A DNA stretch of 64,000 bases. It comes from Boseongicola sp. GTDB taxonomy: Bacteria; Pseudomonadota; Alphaproteobacteria; Rhodobacterales; Rhodobacteraceae. This document shows, in pieces, positions 38,721 through 47,726 of the stretch. Location of the stretch: contig CP046179.1 of assembly GCA_014075275.1 (NCBI GenBank), forward strand, positions 242,501 to 306,500, given 5' to 3'. Each line of letters opens with the position of its first letter. Position 1 is the stretch's first letter. A program made the translations under genes and the position numbers. The notes beneath the pieces were generated by a model. The model worked only from the letters and a program-made list of their open reading frames with translations, ran no database searches and was not told the DNA's origin.

Positions 38721-38753
38721 CCCTCTCCTAAATTTCTCCCATTTGGGGGAGGG
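38721..38753 (+). other. Intercistronic stem-loop before the cyclase gene
   Basis: ccctctcctaaat and atttgggggaggg form a 13-pair stem (two G:U wobbles) with a seven-base loop, 16 bases after the upstream stop codon. Only tcccttt follows, so it is a weak terminator or a processing/stability element. Confidence 0.5.
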
Positions 38754-38784
38754 TCCCTTTCCAGACTGTCAAAGGATGCGAACC

Positions 38785-39507
38785 ATGGGATATCGTTTTG
38801 TCGATTTATCTATGCCGGTCCATAAGGACATGAAGGTTTTTCCCCGTCTCGCGCAGCCCAAGATGGAGGTTGTCGACAGCTGGGAAGGCTTTGCAAAAGC
38901 GATAGGAGCAGACGAGTTTGGCGAAGATCATCTGACCGCGCATTATTCAATCACCGTAAGCGATCACGCCGGCACCCATATGGATGCTCTCAAGCATATG
39001 GGCGACGATTCGACGCCAGGTCCCGAAGGAATTCCGCTGGAATATTGCTTTGGCGACGGCGTGGTGCTCGACTTTCGGCACCTTGAGTTTGGTGCTGCTA
39101 TCACGGTCGAGGATATGAAAGCCGCGCTTGAAAAAATCGAATATACGCTCAAGCCACGAGATATCGTGCTGATCCGAACTGGAGCGTCTGAATACAACGA
39201 TCAAGATAGATATCTAACCGATCACGTTGGAATGAGTGCAGAGGCAACACGTTGGTTAATTTCTCAGGATTGCCTCGTGACTGGCACTGACGCGCCGACC
39301 TACGACGCACCGGTCTGGGCCATGTTCGAGACCAAGTCATTTTGGCCTGCGCACAAGGTCATGATGAGCGAACCTTATTGGCATATTGAGAACCTAACCA
39401 ATTTGGGCGATCTGCCGCCCCACGGATTCAAGCTTTCCGTTTTTCCCGTCAAGTGGGTAGGTACGACAGGTGCCCCAGTTCGTGCAGTGGGGATAATTGA
39501 TGACTGA
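38785..39507 (+). CDS. Cyclase-family metal-dependent hydrolase (kynurenine-formamidase-like)
   Basis: 240 residues. The start at 38785 follows aaagga by ten bases and gives the family N-terminus MGYRFVDLSMPVHKDM. The metal-binding motif DHAGTHMDALKH (about residues 58-69) matches the HxGTHxDxxxH signature of the cyclase/KynB superfamily. Members hydrolyse N-formyl or ring amide/lactone bonds. The gene sits between the two subunits of the PEP-synthase-like enzyme and overlaps the second by 11 bases, so it should act on the same pathway. Confidence 0.85.
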   Translation: MGYRFVDLSMPVHKDMKVFPRLAQPKMEVVDSWEGFAKAIGADEFGEDHLTAHYSITVSDHAGTHMDALKHMGDDSTPGPEGIPLEYCFGDGVVLDFRHLEFGAAITVEDMKAALEKIEYTLKPRDIVLIRTGASEYNDQDRYLTDHVGMSAEATRWLISQDCLVTGTDAPTYDAPVWAMFETKSFWPAHKVMMSEPYWHIENLTNLGDLPPHGFKLSVFPVKWVGTTGAPVRAVGIIDD

Positions 39508-40315
39508 AGTTGTGCTTTGGTTTCAGGATCCGGGGTGCCTCGAAGTGGCTGATGCTGGGGGTAAAGGTGCAAGCCTTGCCTCCATGACCCAACAGGATCT
39601 TCCTGTGCCCGGTGGTTTCACTGTTCCCGCCGATGTTTTAGGGAAAAGTGTCGATGTTGAGAAATTAAGGGACTTTGCACGAGCTCGAGACCACGCAGCG
39701 GCAGTCAAGCTTGTCGAAGATACGGCCGTTGTCCCGCAAGAAGTGATTACTGCTTACAACGAACTCGGCGGCGACAAAGTTGCAGTGCGATCTTCGGCTT
39801 CCGCCGAAGATTCTGAGGCCGCAAGCTATGCCGGACAGCAGTAAACTTATTTGAACGTCCTCGGCGACGAGGCTGTGCGCAAGGCGGTCATCGATTGTTG
39901 GGCCTCGTTCTTCTCCGAGCGTGCCTTGTTCTATCGCGACCAAAAAGGATCGCTTGACGATCTCCGCATGGCGGTTGTGGTGCAAAAAATGGTCGATGCT
40001 GACAAGGCCGGCGTAGCCTTCTCGATCCATCCCGTTACGCGTCGAAAAGACCGGATGTTAATCGAAGCTGTATATGGATTAGGCGAAGCTGTTGTCTCAG
40101 GAGAGGTGACGCCAGATCACTACGTCGTTGATCGCAAAGGCAAAGAAAAGAAGTCAGAAACACCCCACGGCGGAGTAATGGAAGTAGACGAACTCGCACG
40201 TCTCGCCGCTTTGGCTGTGAACCTCGAGAAGCACTACGGCAAACCACAAGACATCGAATGGGCAATCTACAAGTCAGACATCTATCTGCTGCAATCGCGG
40301 CCGGTGACAGCGTGA
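39497..40315 (+). pseudogene. PEP-synthase-like ATP-binding subunit, interrupted by an in-frame stop
   Basis: 273 codons form a PPDK N-terminal (ATP-grasp) domain: GGKGASLASMTQQDLPVPGG, VAVRSSASAEDSEAASYAGQQ, then TAA at 39842-39844, then TYLNVLGDEAVRK through DIEWAIYKSDIYLLQSRPVTA. Relatives read GQQETYLNV, so TAA replaces GAA (glutamate) by one base change with the frame kept. A TTG at 39851 might restart translation, but the product would lack the first ATP-binding lobe. With the phosphohistidine subunit it would form a split phenylphosphate-synthase-like kinase. A sequencing error is the alternative. Confidence 0.8.
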
Positions 40316-40379
40316 GCCCAACGTGACTGAAAATTGACGAGGGTCCATCTGCGGGACCGATAAACGGAGGAATACGAAA

Positions 40380-40853
40380 ATGAAATCTTTGAAAGCGCTG
40401 GCACTTGCCGCACTTGCCGCAACTCCAATGCAGGCGATGGCGGAAAGCCATGCACGGGATCTACCGCCGCTTGTGATGCAGCCGAATGCTGAACGCGTAA
40501 CCTTCGAACACATCGATGCGCTCAATGCCTGCGATTGGGATCGGCTGATGGCTCAGTATCCCGAAGAAATTCTGATTATTCTGCCAAATGGCGTTTGGGT
40601 CGAAGGACGACCCGCAATTGGTGATGTCTTCGCAGGTTTCTGCACGCCACGATCCGAGGGCGGCTTTCTGGGCGCCAATTTCATCGCCGAAAAAGTCAAA
40701 ACTATCGGCGACACGGTCAATGTCTCATGGCGCGTAGAAGCCGACTGGCTAGCCGAACCATACAAAGGGGCCGACGCCTATGTGACTCGGGACGGACTGA
40801 TGTACGTCCAAGTCACGACTTTCGATCCGGCGGATATGAAGTTCGCGGAATAA
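40380..40853 (+). CDS. Secreted SnoaL/NTF2-like protein
   Basis: 157 residues with a Sec signal peptide (MKSLKALALAALAATPMQAMA) and a cone-shaped NTF2-like domain (HIDALNACDWDRLMAQYPEEI, then GRPAIGDVFAGFC). A ggagga site precedes the ATG. SnoaL-like folds act as isomerases, cyclases or ligand carriers; here the protein is periplasmic. It occupies the place where a binding-protein gene would be expected upstream of the livHM-type permeases, so it may be an enzyme or carrier acting on the incoming substrate. Confidence 0.75.
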   Translation: MKSLKALALAALAATPMQAMAESHARDLPPLVMQPNAERVTFEHIDALNACDWDRLMAQYPEEILIILPNGVWVEGRPAIGDVFAGFCTPRSEGGFLGANFIAEKVKTIGDTVNVSWRVEADWLAEPYKGADAYVTRDGLMYVQVTTFDPADMKFAE

Positions 40854-40901
40854 AACTTACCGACGCGACACCTTCAACAACGGGTTCGCGAAAGGACGAT
40901 C

Positions 40902-41753
40902 ATGCTTCTATTTGATGCGATCTTTATTGGCCTTCTTGAAGCCTCGCCGCTGATCCTGGCGGCGATGGGCTTCACGTTGATCTTCTATCTCAACGGGTTC
41001 ATGAATATTGCCTACGCCGAAAGCATCACGTTCGGCGCCTACTTCGCGATCCTTTTCAACGTTGTTATGGGGCTCCATTTCTACATGGCAATTGTGCCCT
41101 CGATGCTTCTTTCGGGAGCACTTAGTGTTGCCGTCTACTATGCGATATTCCGCCCAGCCCTGAATCGGGGTGTCGGCCCGACCGAGATGATAATTCTCTC
41201 GGTCGGAGTGTCGTTCATGCTTCGCTATGGCCTAATCCTCGTTGTTGGTCCGGAGAACTTATTCCTCGACGAACCGAACATCACCTATATGCGGTTCCTT
41301 GGTATGGGGGCAACGAACCTGCAACTCGTTGCGCTGGTTCTGGTTTTTCTCACCGCGGGCATTCTCTTTTGGATGATCTACCACACCGGTCTCGGTGAGC
41401 AGATGCGCGGCCTGGCAAACAACCATGATCTTGCCATGGCCAGTGGCATCAATCCGCATCGAACTTCCGTTGCAATCTGGTTCATCGCTGGGTGTGCCGG
41501 GGGATTGTCAGGCGTGTTTTCGGGCGTTTTCGCGCAGGTCACTCCTTACATGGGATGGAATGTCATTCTCATCACGATGTTGGTCACGGTGGTTGCTGGG
41601 GTCGGGTCAGTTAGGGGTGCAGTTGTGGCAGCCGTCGTGGCCGGCATCCTTACTGCTTTCATCACGCTTGTCTCCAAGCCTCTCTACTCCGAAGTGGTGC
41701 TGCTTTTGGCTTTCATTGGCGTGCTCACCTACCGTGGCGCGAGGACAGCCTGA
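40902..41753 (+). CDS. Branched-chain-type ABC transporter permease (LivH family)
   Basis: 283 residues with about eight hydrophobic segments. FTLIFYLNGFMNIAYAESITFGAY is the LivH N-terminal pattern and LANNHDLAMASGINPHRTSVAIW the ATPase-contact loop. aaagga precedes the ATG. It overlaps the LivM gene by one base. LivH/LivM systems in such clusters often import aromatic acids, amides or urea rather than amino acids. Confidence 0.9.
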   Translation: MLLFDAIFIGLLEASPLILAAMGFTLIFYLNGFMNIAYAESITFGAYFAILFNVVMGLHFYMAIVPSMLLSGALSVAVYYAIFRPALNRGVGPTEMIILSVGVSFMLRYGLILVVGPENLFLDEPNITYMRFLGMGATNLQLVALVLVFLTAGILFWMIYHTGLGEQMRGLANNHDLAMASGINPHRTSVAIWFIAGCAGGLSGVFSGVFAQVTPYMGWNVILITMLVTVVAGVGSVRGAVVAAVVAGILTAFITLVSKPLYSEVVLLLAFIGVLTYRGARTA

Positions 41754-42685
41754 TGGACTACCTGATTTTTTCCTTCTCGCTGATGCTAGTCTACATTGGA
41801 CTTGCGCAACTCCTTCACGTGCAATTTGGTCTGATCGGTATTCCGAATTTCGGGGTTGTCGGGTTTTGGGGCCTTGGCCTTTATGGCACGGCTGTTCTTT
41901 ATGTAAACTTTGATTTCCCGTTGATCCCTGCGATTGTGGCAGCGTCCATTATCACAGCTGGCGTGGCTTACGTTCTTGCGCGCCTGATCCTGCAACGAAG
42001 TGGGCAGGCAATACTTGCCGCGACATTGGCGTTCGCTGCCATCGTTGCCACACTTGTGGTTACCGAAAAGCAACTTACTGGCGGTGTCAAAGGCCTCGGC
42101 ACCATCAGCTTCCCGTTTGCCGACTTCGACAATCGCAATGCGCTGTATCTGGCGTTCCTTGTCATTATCGTCGCCATTCTTGTCTGGGTATCCGCACGGC
42201 TCCGTGACAGCCGACTTGGTCGGCAGCTGATTGCGATCCGCGATAACGAGGAACTTGCGGCAAGTCTTGGCAAGGACACCGCTTCGGTAAAACGTATGAT
42301 GTTCGTAATAACCTGTGCACTAATGGGAATACTTGGCGGGCTTTCAGCGCCTCTGCATCAATTCCTTGTGCCATATCACCTTGGGCCGTCTCTAACGTTT
42401 GCGGTTTGGATCGCGCTGGTACTTGGTGGGAAAGGGCACAACTTCGGCGCTATTGTCGGCATTTTCGCTACCTTCGCGCTGTTCGATATCCTGATCGAAA
42501 CCTATGCACCGGTGCCGTCAGAATATGCACTGATGGTGCCAAACTTTAAGTTGTTCTGCTACGGCGCTCTGTTGGTCGGCATTATCATGTTCCGACCTTC
42601 CGGGATCCTTGGCGAAGACCCACCGCGCACCCGCGGACGGCCCGTCGCTCCTGACCTGCCCAACGACGCAGTGAAAGAGGGTTGA
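41753..42685 (+). CDS. Branched-chain-type ABC transporter permease (LivM family)
   Basis: 310 residues, about eight to nine hydrophobic segments, with the LivM pattern QFGLIGIPNFGVVGFWGLGLYG and contact loop QLIAIRDNEELAASLGKDTASVKR. It forms the channel with the LivH-type partner. The next gene begins three bases after its stop. Confidence 0.9.
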   Translation: MDYLIFSFSLMLVYIGLAQLLHVQFGLIGIPNFGVVGFWGLGLYGTAVLYVNFDFPLIPAIVAASIITAGVAYVLARLILQRSGQAILAATLAFAAIVATLVVTEKQLTGGVKGLGTISFPFADFDNRNALYLAFLVIIVAILVWVSARLRDSRLGRQLIAIRDNEELAASLGKDTASVKRMMFVITCALMGILGGLSAPLHQFLVPYHLGPSLTFAVWIALVLGGKGHNFGAIVGIFATFALFDILIETYAPVPSEYALMVPNFKLFCYGALLVGIIMFRPSGILGEDPPRTRGRPVAPDLPNDAVKEG

Positions 42686-42688
42686 GCG

Positions 42689-43327
42689 ATGCGATTGGAA
42701 GCCGAAAACCTCACCAAATCCTACCACCAGAGCGAGGTGGTCAATATTCCGAGTGTGTCCTTCGGCGGTCAGGGGCTCGAGGGCCTCATTGGGCCAAACG
42801 GCGCTGGCAAGAGCACCCTAATGGGGCTTTTAACACGGCGCATCGCGCCCACCAGCGGCAGCATAAAACTGGACACCGGCGATGGCGTCAAAGCTCTCAA
42901 CCCACTGAAATCACACGAAGTCGCGCGGATTGGGCTCATCAAGACCAACCAACGTATCCAAGGGTTTGACAGCCTCACAATCCGAGACTCACTTCGCCTT
43001 GCCGCTTCAGCGCCCAAGAGCGAAGGTCTGATGAGCATTTTTGCGGGCGAACGCGATCCAAACGAGATCGAAGAGCGTGTTTCACACCTGATTGAGGCAT
43101 TCCCGTTCACCGACCGGGATGGCTACGCACGTTCAGGCGGCGAGAAAAAGCTCGTCGACATTTTGCGCTGCATCATCGCCGAGCCAAAACTTCTATTGAT
43201 GGACGAACCTACGGCAGGGCTTCCTGACGACATCACACATACCGTGATGGGCATGGTCCGCAAAAGAGTGGCGGCCGGCACGATGCGTGTTGTGGTGGTC
43301 GAGCACGATCTGCCGCTGATCTGGGAA
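42689..43327 (+). pseudogene. Branched-chain-type ABC transporter ATP-binding protein (LivG family), C-terminus cut by IS3 copy 4
   Basis: 213 host residues. Walker A GPNGAGKS (about 35-42), a degenerate signature SGGEKKLVDILR, Walker B LLLMDEPTAG and the switch histidine in VVEHDLPLIWE are present. Translation then enters the IS and stops after 12 foreign residues. The LivG C-terminal about 25-35 residues are lost. No LivF or binding protein follows on the far side, where an FAD-subunit gene begins instead. Confidence 0.87.
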
Positions 43328-43401
43328 TGTCCGTCGTCAGGGTTTTTGGAACCAAGAGTTGCTTAAACAAGTAAAGAGTTTGGCTCGTCTGATTGATGTT
43401 A

Positions 43402-44382
43402 TTATGCGGCGCGCTGTCTGTGATGCAAGCGCCGCGCTTCGAGCGTCTTTCGTTTGATCCTTTCCCGTTGTCTTAGAATGGCTTTGTCACGCCCGAAGTA
43501 GACGTCGGCGGGTGTGACGTTGTTCAGGCTCTCGTGGTAGCGCTTGTGATTGTAGTGATCGACGAAGGCTTCGATCTGGGTTTCGAGGTCTCCCGGAAGG
43601 AAGTAGTTCTCCAATAGGATGCGGTTCTTCAGGGTTTGATGCCACCTCTCGATCTTGCCCTGTGTCTGGGGATGATATGGTGCGCCCCGAGAATGCTTCA
43701 TGCCTTTGTCCTGCAGCCATTCAGCCAGATCGCCAGAGACGTAACTGGACCCGTTGCCGCTGAGGAGGCGGGGTTTGTGGATGACGTGAACCTGATCGCA
43801 CCCTGATGCTTGTAGCGCCAAATCCAGGGTGTCCGTCACGTCCTCTGCCCGCATGTTCGTGCAGAGTTTCCACGAGATGATGTAGCGGCTGTAGTCGTCC
43901 AGGATTGTGCTGAGATAGAACCAGCCCCAGCCAAGCACTTTGAGATAGGTGAAGTCGGTTTGCCAAAGCTGGTTGATCGCAGTGGTCTTGTCTTTGAACT
44001 CGTTTGCCGCCTTGAGCACGATAAAGGCCGGGCTGGTGATCAGATCGTGGGCCTTCAGGGCCCGATAGACTGAAGATTCCGAGACGAAGTAGCGCTCCCG
44101 ATCCGTGAACGTCACTGCCAGTTCGCGCGGCGACAGCTCCGTCTCCTGCAGCGCCAGCTTGACGACCTTGCGCCGGACTTCGTCGGGGATGCGGTTCCAG
44201 ACATGTCTGGGCTTAGGCGCTTGATCCACAAGGCCAGCGTCGCCGCGCTGCCGATACCGATCATACCAACGGTAAAATGTGGTGCGGGGGATGCCCAGCT
44301 TTGCCAATGTTCGACGAGCAGACAAATGCGACCCCTCAACAAGCCGGATGATCTCCAACTTCTCAGATGCAGCATACCTCAT
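43402..44382 (-). pseudogene. IS3 transposase OrfB, copy 4, catalytic Asp209 changed to Gly
   Basis: 326 residues, full length and in frame, but the second acid of the DDE triad is lost: LLSGNGSS where copies 1-3 have LLSDNGSS. The codon GAC has become GGC (plus-strand base 43757, t to c). D143 and E245 remain. All DDE transposases need this residue for metal binding, so the protein should be inactive but might still bind DNA or other subunits. Confidence 0.9.
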
Positions 44383-44744
44383 TCTTGGTCGCCCCCACCG
44401 CCGGTCATGCTTTTTTTGAGAAGACGCAGTTCCAGTGTTTGCTCGGCAACGACCTCCTTCAGGTCTCGGGCTTCGCGGCGCAGGTCCTTGACTTCGTCGG
44501 TCGTAGCCGCACGCGCCGTATCTCCAGCAAGCCGCCGTTTGCCAGCTTCCATGAAGTCCTTGGACCATTTGTAGTAGATACCTTGAGATATTCCCTCACG
44601 ACGGCACAACTCAGCAATGCTGTCTTCGCCACGCAAGCCATCCAGCACGATCCGGATCTTCTCTTCTGACGAATACTGTTTGCGCGTCGCCCGTTTGATC
44701 TCTTTGACGATCTGCTCGCCAGGGCTTTTGGTTGTCTGTCTCAT
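44379..44744 (-). CDS. IS3 OrfA, copy 4
   Basis: 121 residues starting MRQTTKSPGEQIVKEIKR. It is a hybrid of the other variants: the first residues (MRQTT) and EIKR match copies 1 and 3, while KSPGEQ without GTRR matches copy 2. The leader bases ct at 44779-44780 match copy 1. Confidence 0.86.
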   Translation of the reverse strand: MRQTTKSPGEQIVKEIKRATRKQYSSEEKIRIVLDGLRGEDSIAELCRREGISQGIYYKWSKDFMEAGKRRLAGDTARAATTDEVKDLRREARDLKEVVAEQTLELRLLKKSMTGGGGDQE

Positions 44745-44830
44745 GTCCCACTCCTCAGTGGTTACGATGAGCCAACAACTCTCTCTTATCAAATTAACCT
44801 AATTGGACCCATAGGCGCTGACTTCAGACA

Positions 44831-45193
44831 GTCATTCCATTGCCGGAGGAACCGCGTGGGTGCGCTTTTGACAGGATTACTCGGCGTCGCGGTGTCGATC
44901 TCGCTACCACCAATATGTGCTGCACAATATCTGCGGATGGCGAAGTTGTATTGGCATTTGGTGCAGTTACGCCAAAGCCCCTCGTGCTGCGCGACGAAAG
45001 CCGGACGCTTGGCGATACTTCGGCATCGCCCGCTGATCGATCCAACGTTATCGAGAGGATGGCAGCAAATGCCGCCCCGATAACAGACGTTCGCGCCAAC
45101 GCAGACTACCGCACCGCCATGTTGAAAGTCATGGTAGCGCGCTCGCTGGAAGTTGCGCAAAAGCGATTGTCGGAGCGCATGCTCGATGCCTGA
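44831..45193 (+). pseudogene. Mo-hydroxylase FAD-binding subunit (CoxM/CutM type), N-terminus cut by IS3 copy 4
   Basis: About 120 in-frame residues from the IS boundary (VIPLPEEPRGCAFDRITRRR). They match the CoxM C-terminal domain: FDRITRRRGVDLATTNMC, LAFGAVTPKPLVLRDES and TDVRANADYRTAMLKVMVAR. The N-terminal FAD-binding two thirds are missing. The stop overlaps the start of the following Mo-subunit gene by eight bases, so the two were co-translated. With no FAD subunit, the enzyme lacks its usual electron outlet. Confidence 0.85.
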
Positions 45194-47726
45194 AACTATG
45201 AACACAGCGCCCCAAGAGGCGGAAAAGGCTGCCGTTTTCGGCGCAACCAAGATTATCGATCTTGCGGTGAACGGAAAAGAGGTTCGAAAGAACGTGGCAG
45301 CCCACACCTCGCTGTTGGATTTCCTGCGCGATGATCTGGATCTTAAAGGAGCAAAGGAGTGTTGCGCGGTAGGCGAATGCGGGGCTTGCACAGTTATAGT
45401 AGATGGGGAGCCAGTGAACTCCTGCCTGATGCTCGCCGTGGAGGCTCACGGCTCGTCGATTGAAACCGTAGAAGGAGTCTCGGCTGCTGATGCACTAAGC
45501 GACGTGCAGAACTCGTTTCTGAAATGCGGTGGCGTCCAATGTGGGTTCTGCATTCCAGACATGGCCCATTTGAAGCTGGTAACGCTGGATGTTGGTCGCG
45601 CCAAGATCAATAAGGTTGATGCGTCAAAGGCACTGGCAGTTCCGGGTGTTTTGGATGTTGTGACTGCGAATGAGTTGCCAAATCCTATGCCACGCTTTGG
45701 CCCTGAACGTCAGGACCGACCTATCATTGCAGACGGCGAAACTAAGTTCCATGGTGAGCCGGTTGCAGCTGTCGTTGCCGAATCTAAAGACATCGCGGCC
45801 TACGCTGCCGGGCTTGTTAAGGTCGACTTTGAAGCATTGGATGCGATCACATCCGTCGAGGCCGCATTGGAGCGCGATGCGCCTCTGGTTCAGGAACCTG
45901 CAATTCGGCCAAATGATCCTCTCGCGCAAACAAATGTCTTCAAAGATCTTCAATATAGCTGGGGCGATGTTGATGCTGCCAATGCCGATCTGGTCATAGA
46001 AAATACTTATACTTTTCCAATGGTTACGCATTTCTCGATTGAGCCGCACGGATTTATCGTTGATGCATCTGGCGATCGACTTAAGATCTGGAGCCCGGTG
46101 CAGCATCCGTTTTTACTCCAGAAAATCATGGCTGGGCTTTTTGACATGCCACTCAGCGATGTTCAGGTTCTTGCCCCGGATCCAGGCGGTGGTTTCGGCG
46201 GAAAGCAGATGCCGAAGTTTGAACCTTTGCTGGCTTTCGCCTCGCGCCGCATCGAGCGGCCTGTGCGATTGATCCTGACTCTTGAAGAGACGTTTCAGGC
46301 CGTAAGACGTGCGTCGGCTTCCGTAAAAATTCGTTCGGGCTTCACTAGTGATGGCGACCTGGTCTTTCACGACATCGCCTCAGACTATCTCGTTGGCGCT
46401 TATGCTGACGTAGCGACCCGTGTGACCCAAAAGGGCAACTATCTGGGTTGCGGACCCTATCGTGTGCCGAATGCCAGAATTAAAGCGCAACCAATACTGT
46501 CGCATACAACGCCGAGCTGCGCTTTCCGAGGCTTTGGGACGCCTCAGGTAAATTGGGCAGTTGAAAGCCAAATCAACGAAGCAGCCCGTCGTCTTGGATT
46601 GGACGGGGTTGAGATCCGATTGCGCAATGTGTCCGATAAGGGCGATCAGGTCGTTCCTGGCGATGTGCCCGCAGACGGCCATTGGTTGCAATCTGTTCAA
46701 AAGGCCGCCGATCTTCTTGGGTGGGACAAGCCTAAAGCGCCGGGACGAGGTCGCGGCATCGCAGTGGGCATCAAGGCTGGCGCAACAACGGGGCTTTCGA
46801 ACTCAACTGTTCGTCTCTTGGCCGATGGCAGCATTCTGGTTTTCGCCGGAACATCTGACATGGGGCAGGGTGCACGCACCATATTTGCCCAGATCGCCGC
46901 TGATGCGCTGGGTGCACCATACGACCGGGTGTCTGTCATCATGGGCGACACCGATGTTGTTCCATTTGACCTGCAAACTTCAGCCAGCCGGTCCACTGTT
47001 TTTATGGGCACTGCAATCACGCGCGCCTGCGAGGATATCCATGCCCAAGTCGTTGAGCTTGCAGCAGACACGCTGGAAATGCCCGAAGCCGACATTCGCA
47101 TCGAAGGCGGGAACGTCGTTCTGCCGGATAGGTCCCAACCAATATTCGATTTTGTCCAAACCAAACTCGGCAGCTGGAACGGCGAGTTGATCGGCAATGG
47201 CCGAATGCGCAAGCCCACGGACCAAAATCACCCGCTTGGCGGTTCGCCTGCTTTCTTCGAATTCAACTGCACCGCCTTCGAAGTCGAAGTCGATCATGCG
47301 ACCGGTGAAATCCTGATCCACAAGCATGTGACCGTGGGTGACGTTGGCAAGGCGCTGAACCCTCTGCAAGTCGAAATGCAGGACGAAGGCGCCGCCATTA
47401 TGGGGCTTGGCCATTCGATCTATGAACAGATTCTCATGGACGATCAGGGCCGTATCCGAAACCTTGGTGCGATCGATTATCGGATCGTCACCACCAAGGA
47501 CATGCCAATTCAGATGAAGACCGCCATGATCGAAAACGAAGATGGACCAGGTCCGAAAGGCTCTAAAGGTGTCAGCGAAGGCGCAATACTTTGCACGGCT
47601 CCGGCACTCGGTGCCGCCGTTGCAGATGCTACTGGCGTCGCCATTCGTGATCTGCCGCTGACGCCCGAGCGAGTCTGGCGGGCCCTTCAAAATCAAACCA
47701 CGACGACAGGAGACCAAGATGCTTGA
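45186..47726 (+). pseudogene. Molybdenum hydroxylase: CoxS and CoxL parts joined by an in-frame deletion
   Basis: 846 residues. Residues 1-122 match a CoxS-type iron-sulfur subunit: C60, C65, C68, C80 for the first [2Fe-2S] cluster, then C119 and C122 (QCGFCIPD). The sequence then jumps directly to HLKLVTLDVGRAKINKVDASKALAVPG, which belongs about 40 residues into a CoxL-type Mo subunit. The second cluster's CRC pair, the rest of CoxS and the CoxL start are absent. The Mo domain is otherwise complete (GGGFGGKQMP, CAFRGFGTPQ, MGQGARTIFAQIAADALG, GSKGVSEGAI with the catalytic glutamate). A natural short fusion is possible but would lack cluster II. Confidence 0.8.

Larger units (their letters stand above)
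43328..44830 (-). mobile_element. IS3-family insertion sequence, copy 4 (1503 bp), catalytically dead
   Basis: Same ends and layout as copy 2 (short orfA form), with one base change near the left end (ggtttttgg for ggttttggg) and a catalytic mutation in orfB. The left flank ends gaa in a livG gene; the right flank starts gtc in a Mo-hydroxylase FAD-subunit gene. No target duplication. The gtc matches the last three bases left of copy 1, which could be chance. Confidence 0.93.
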
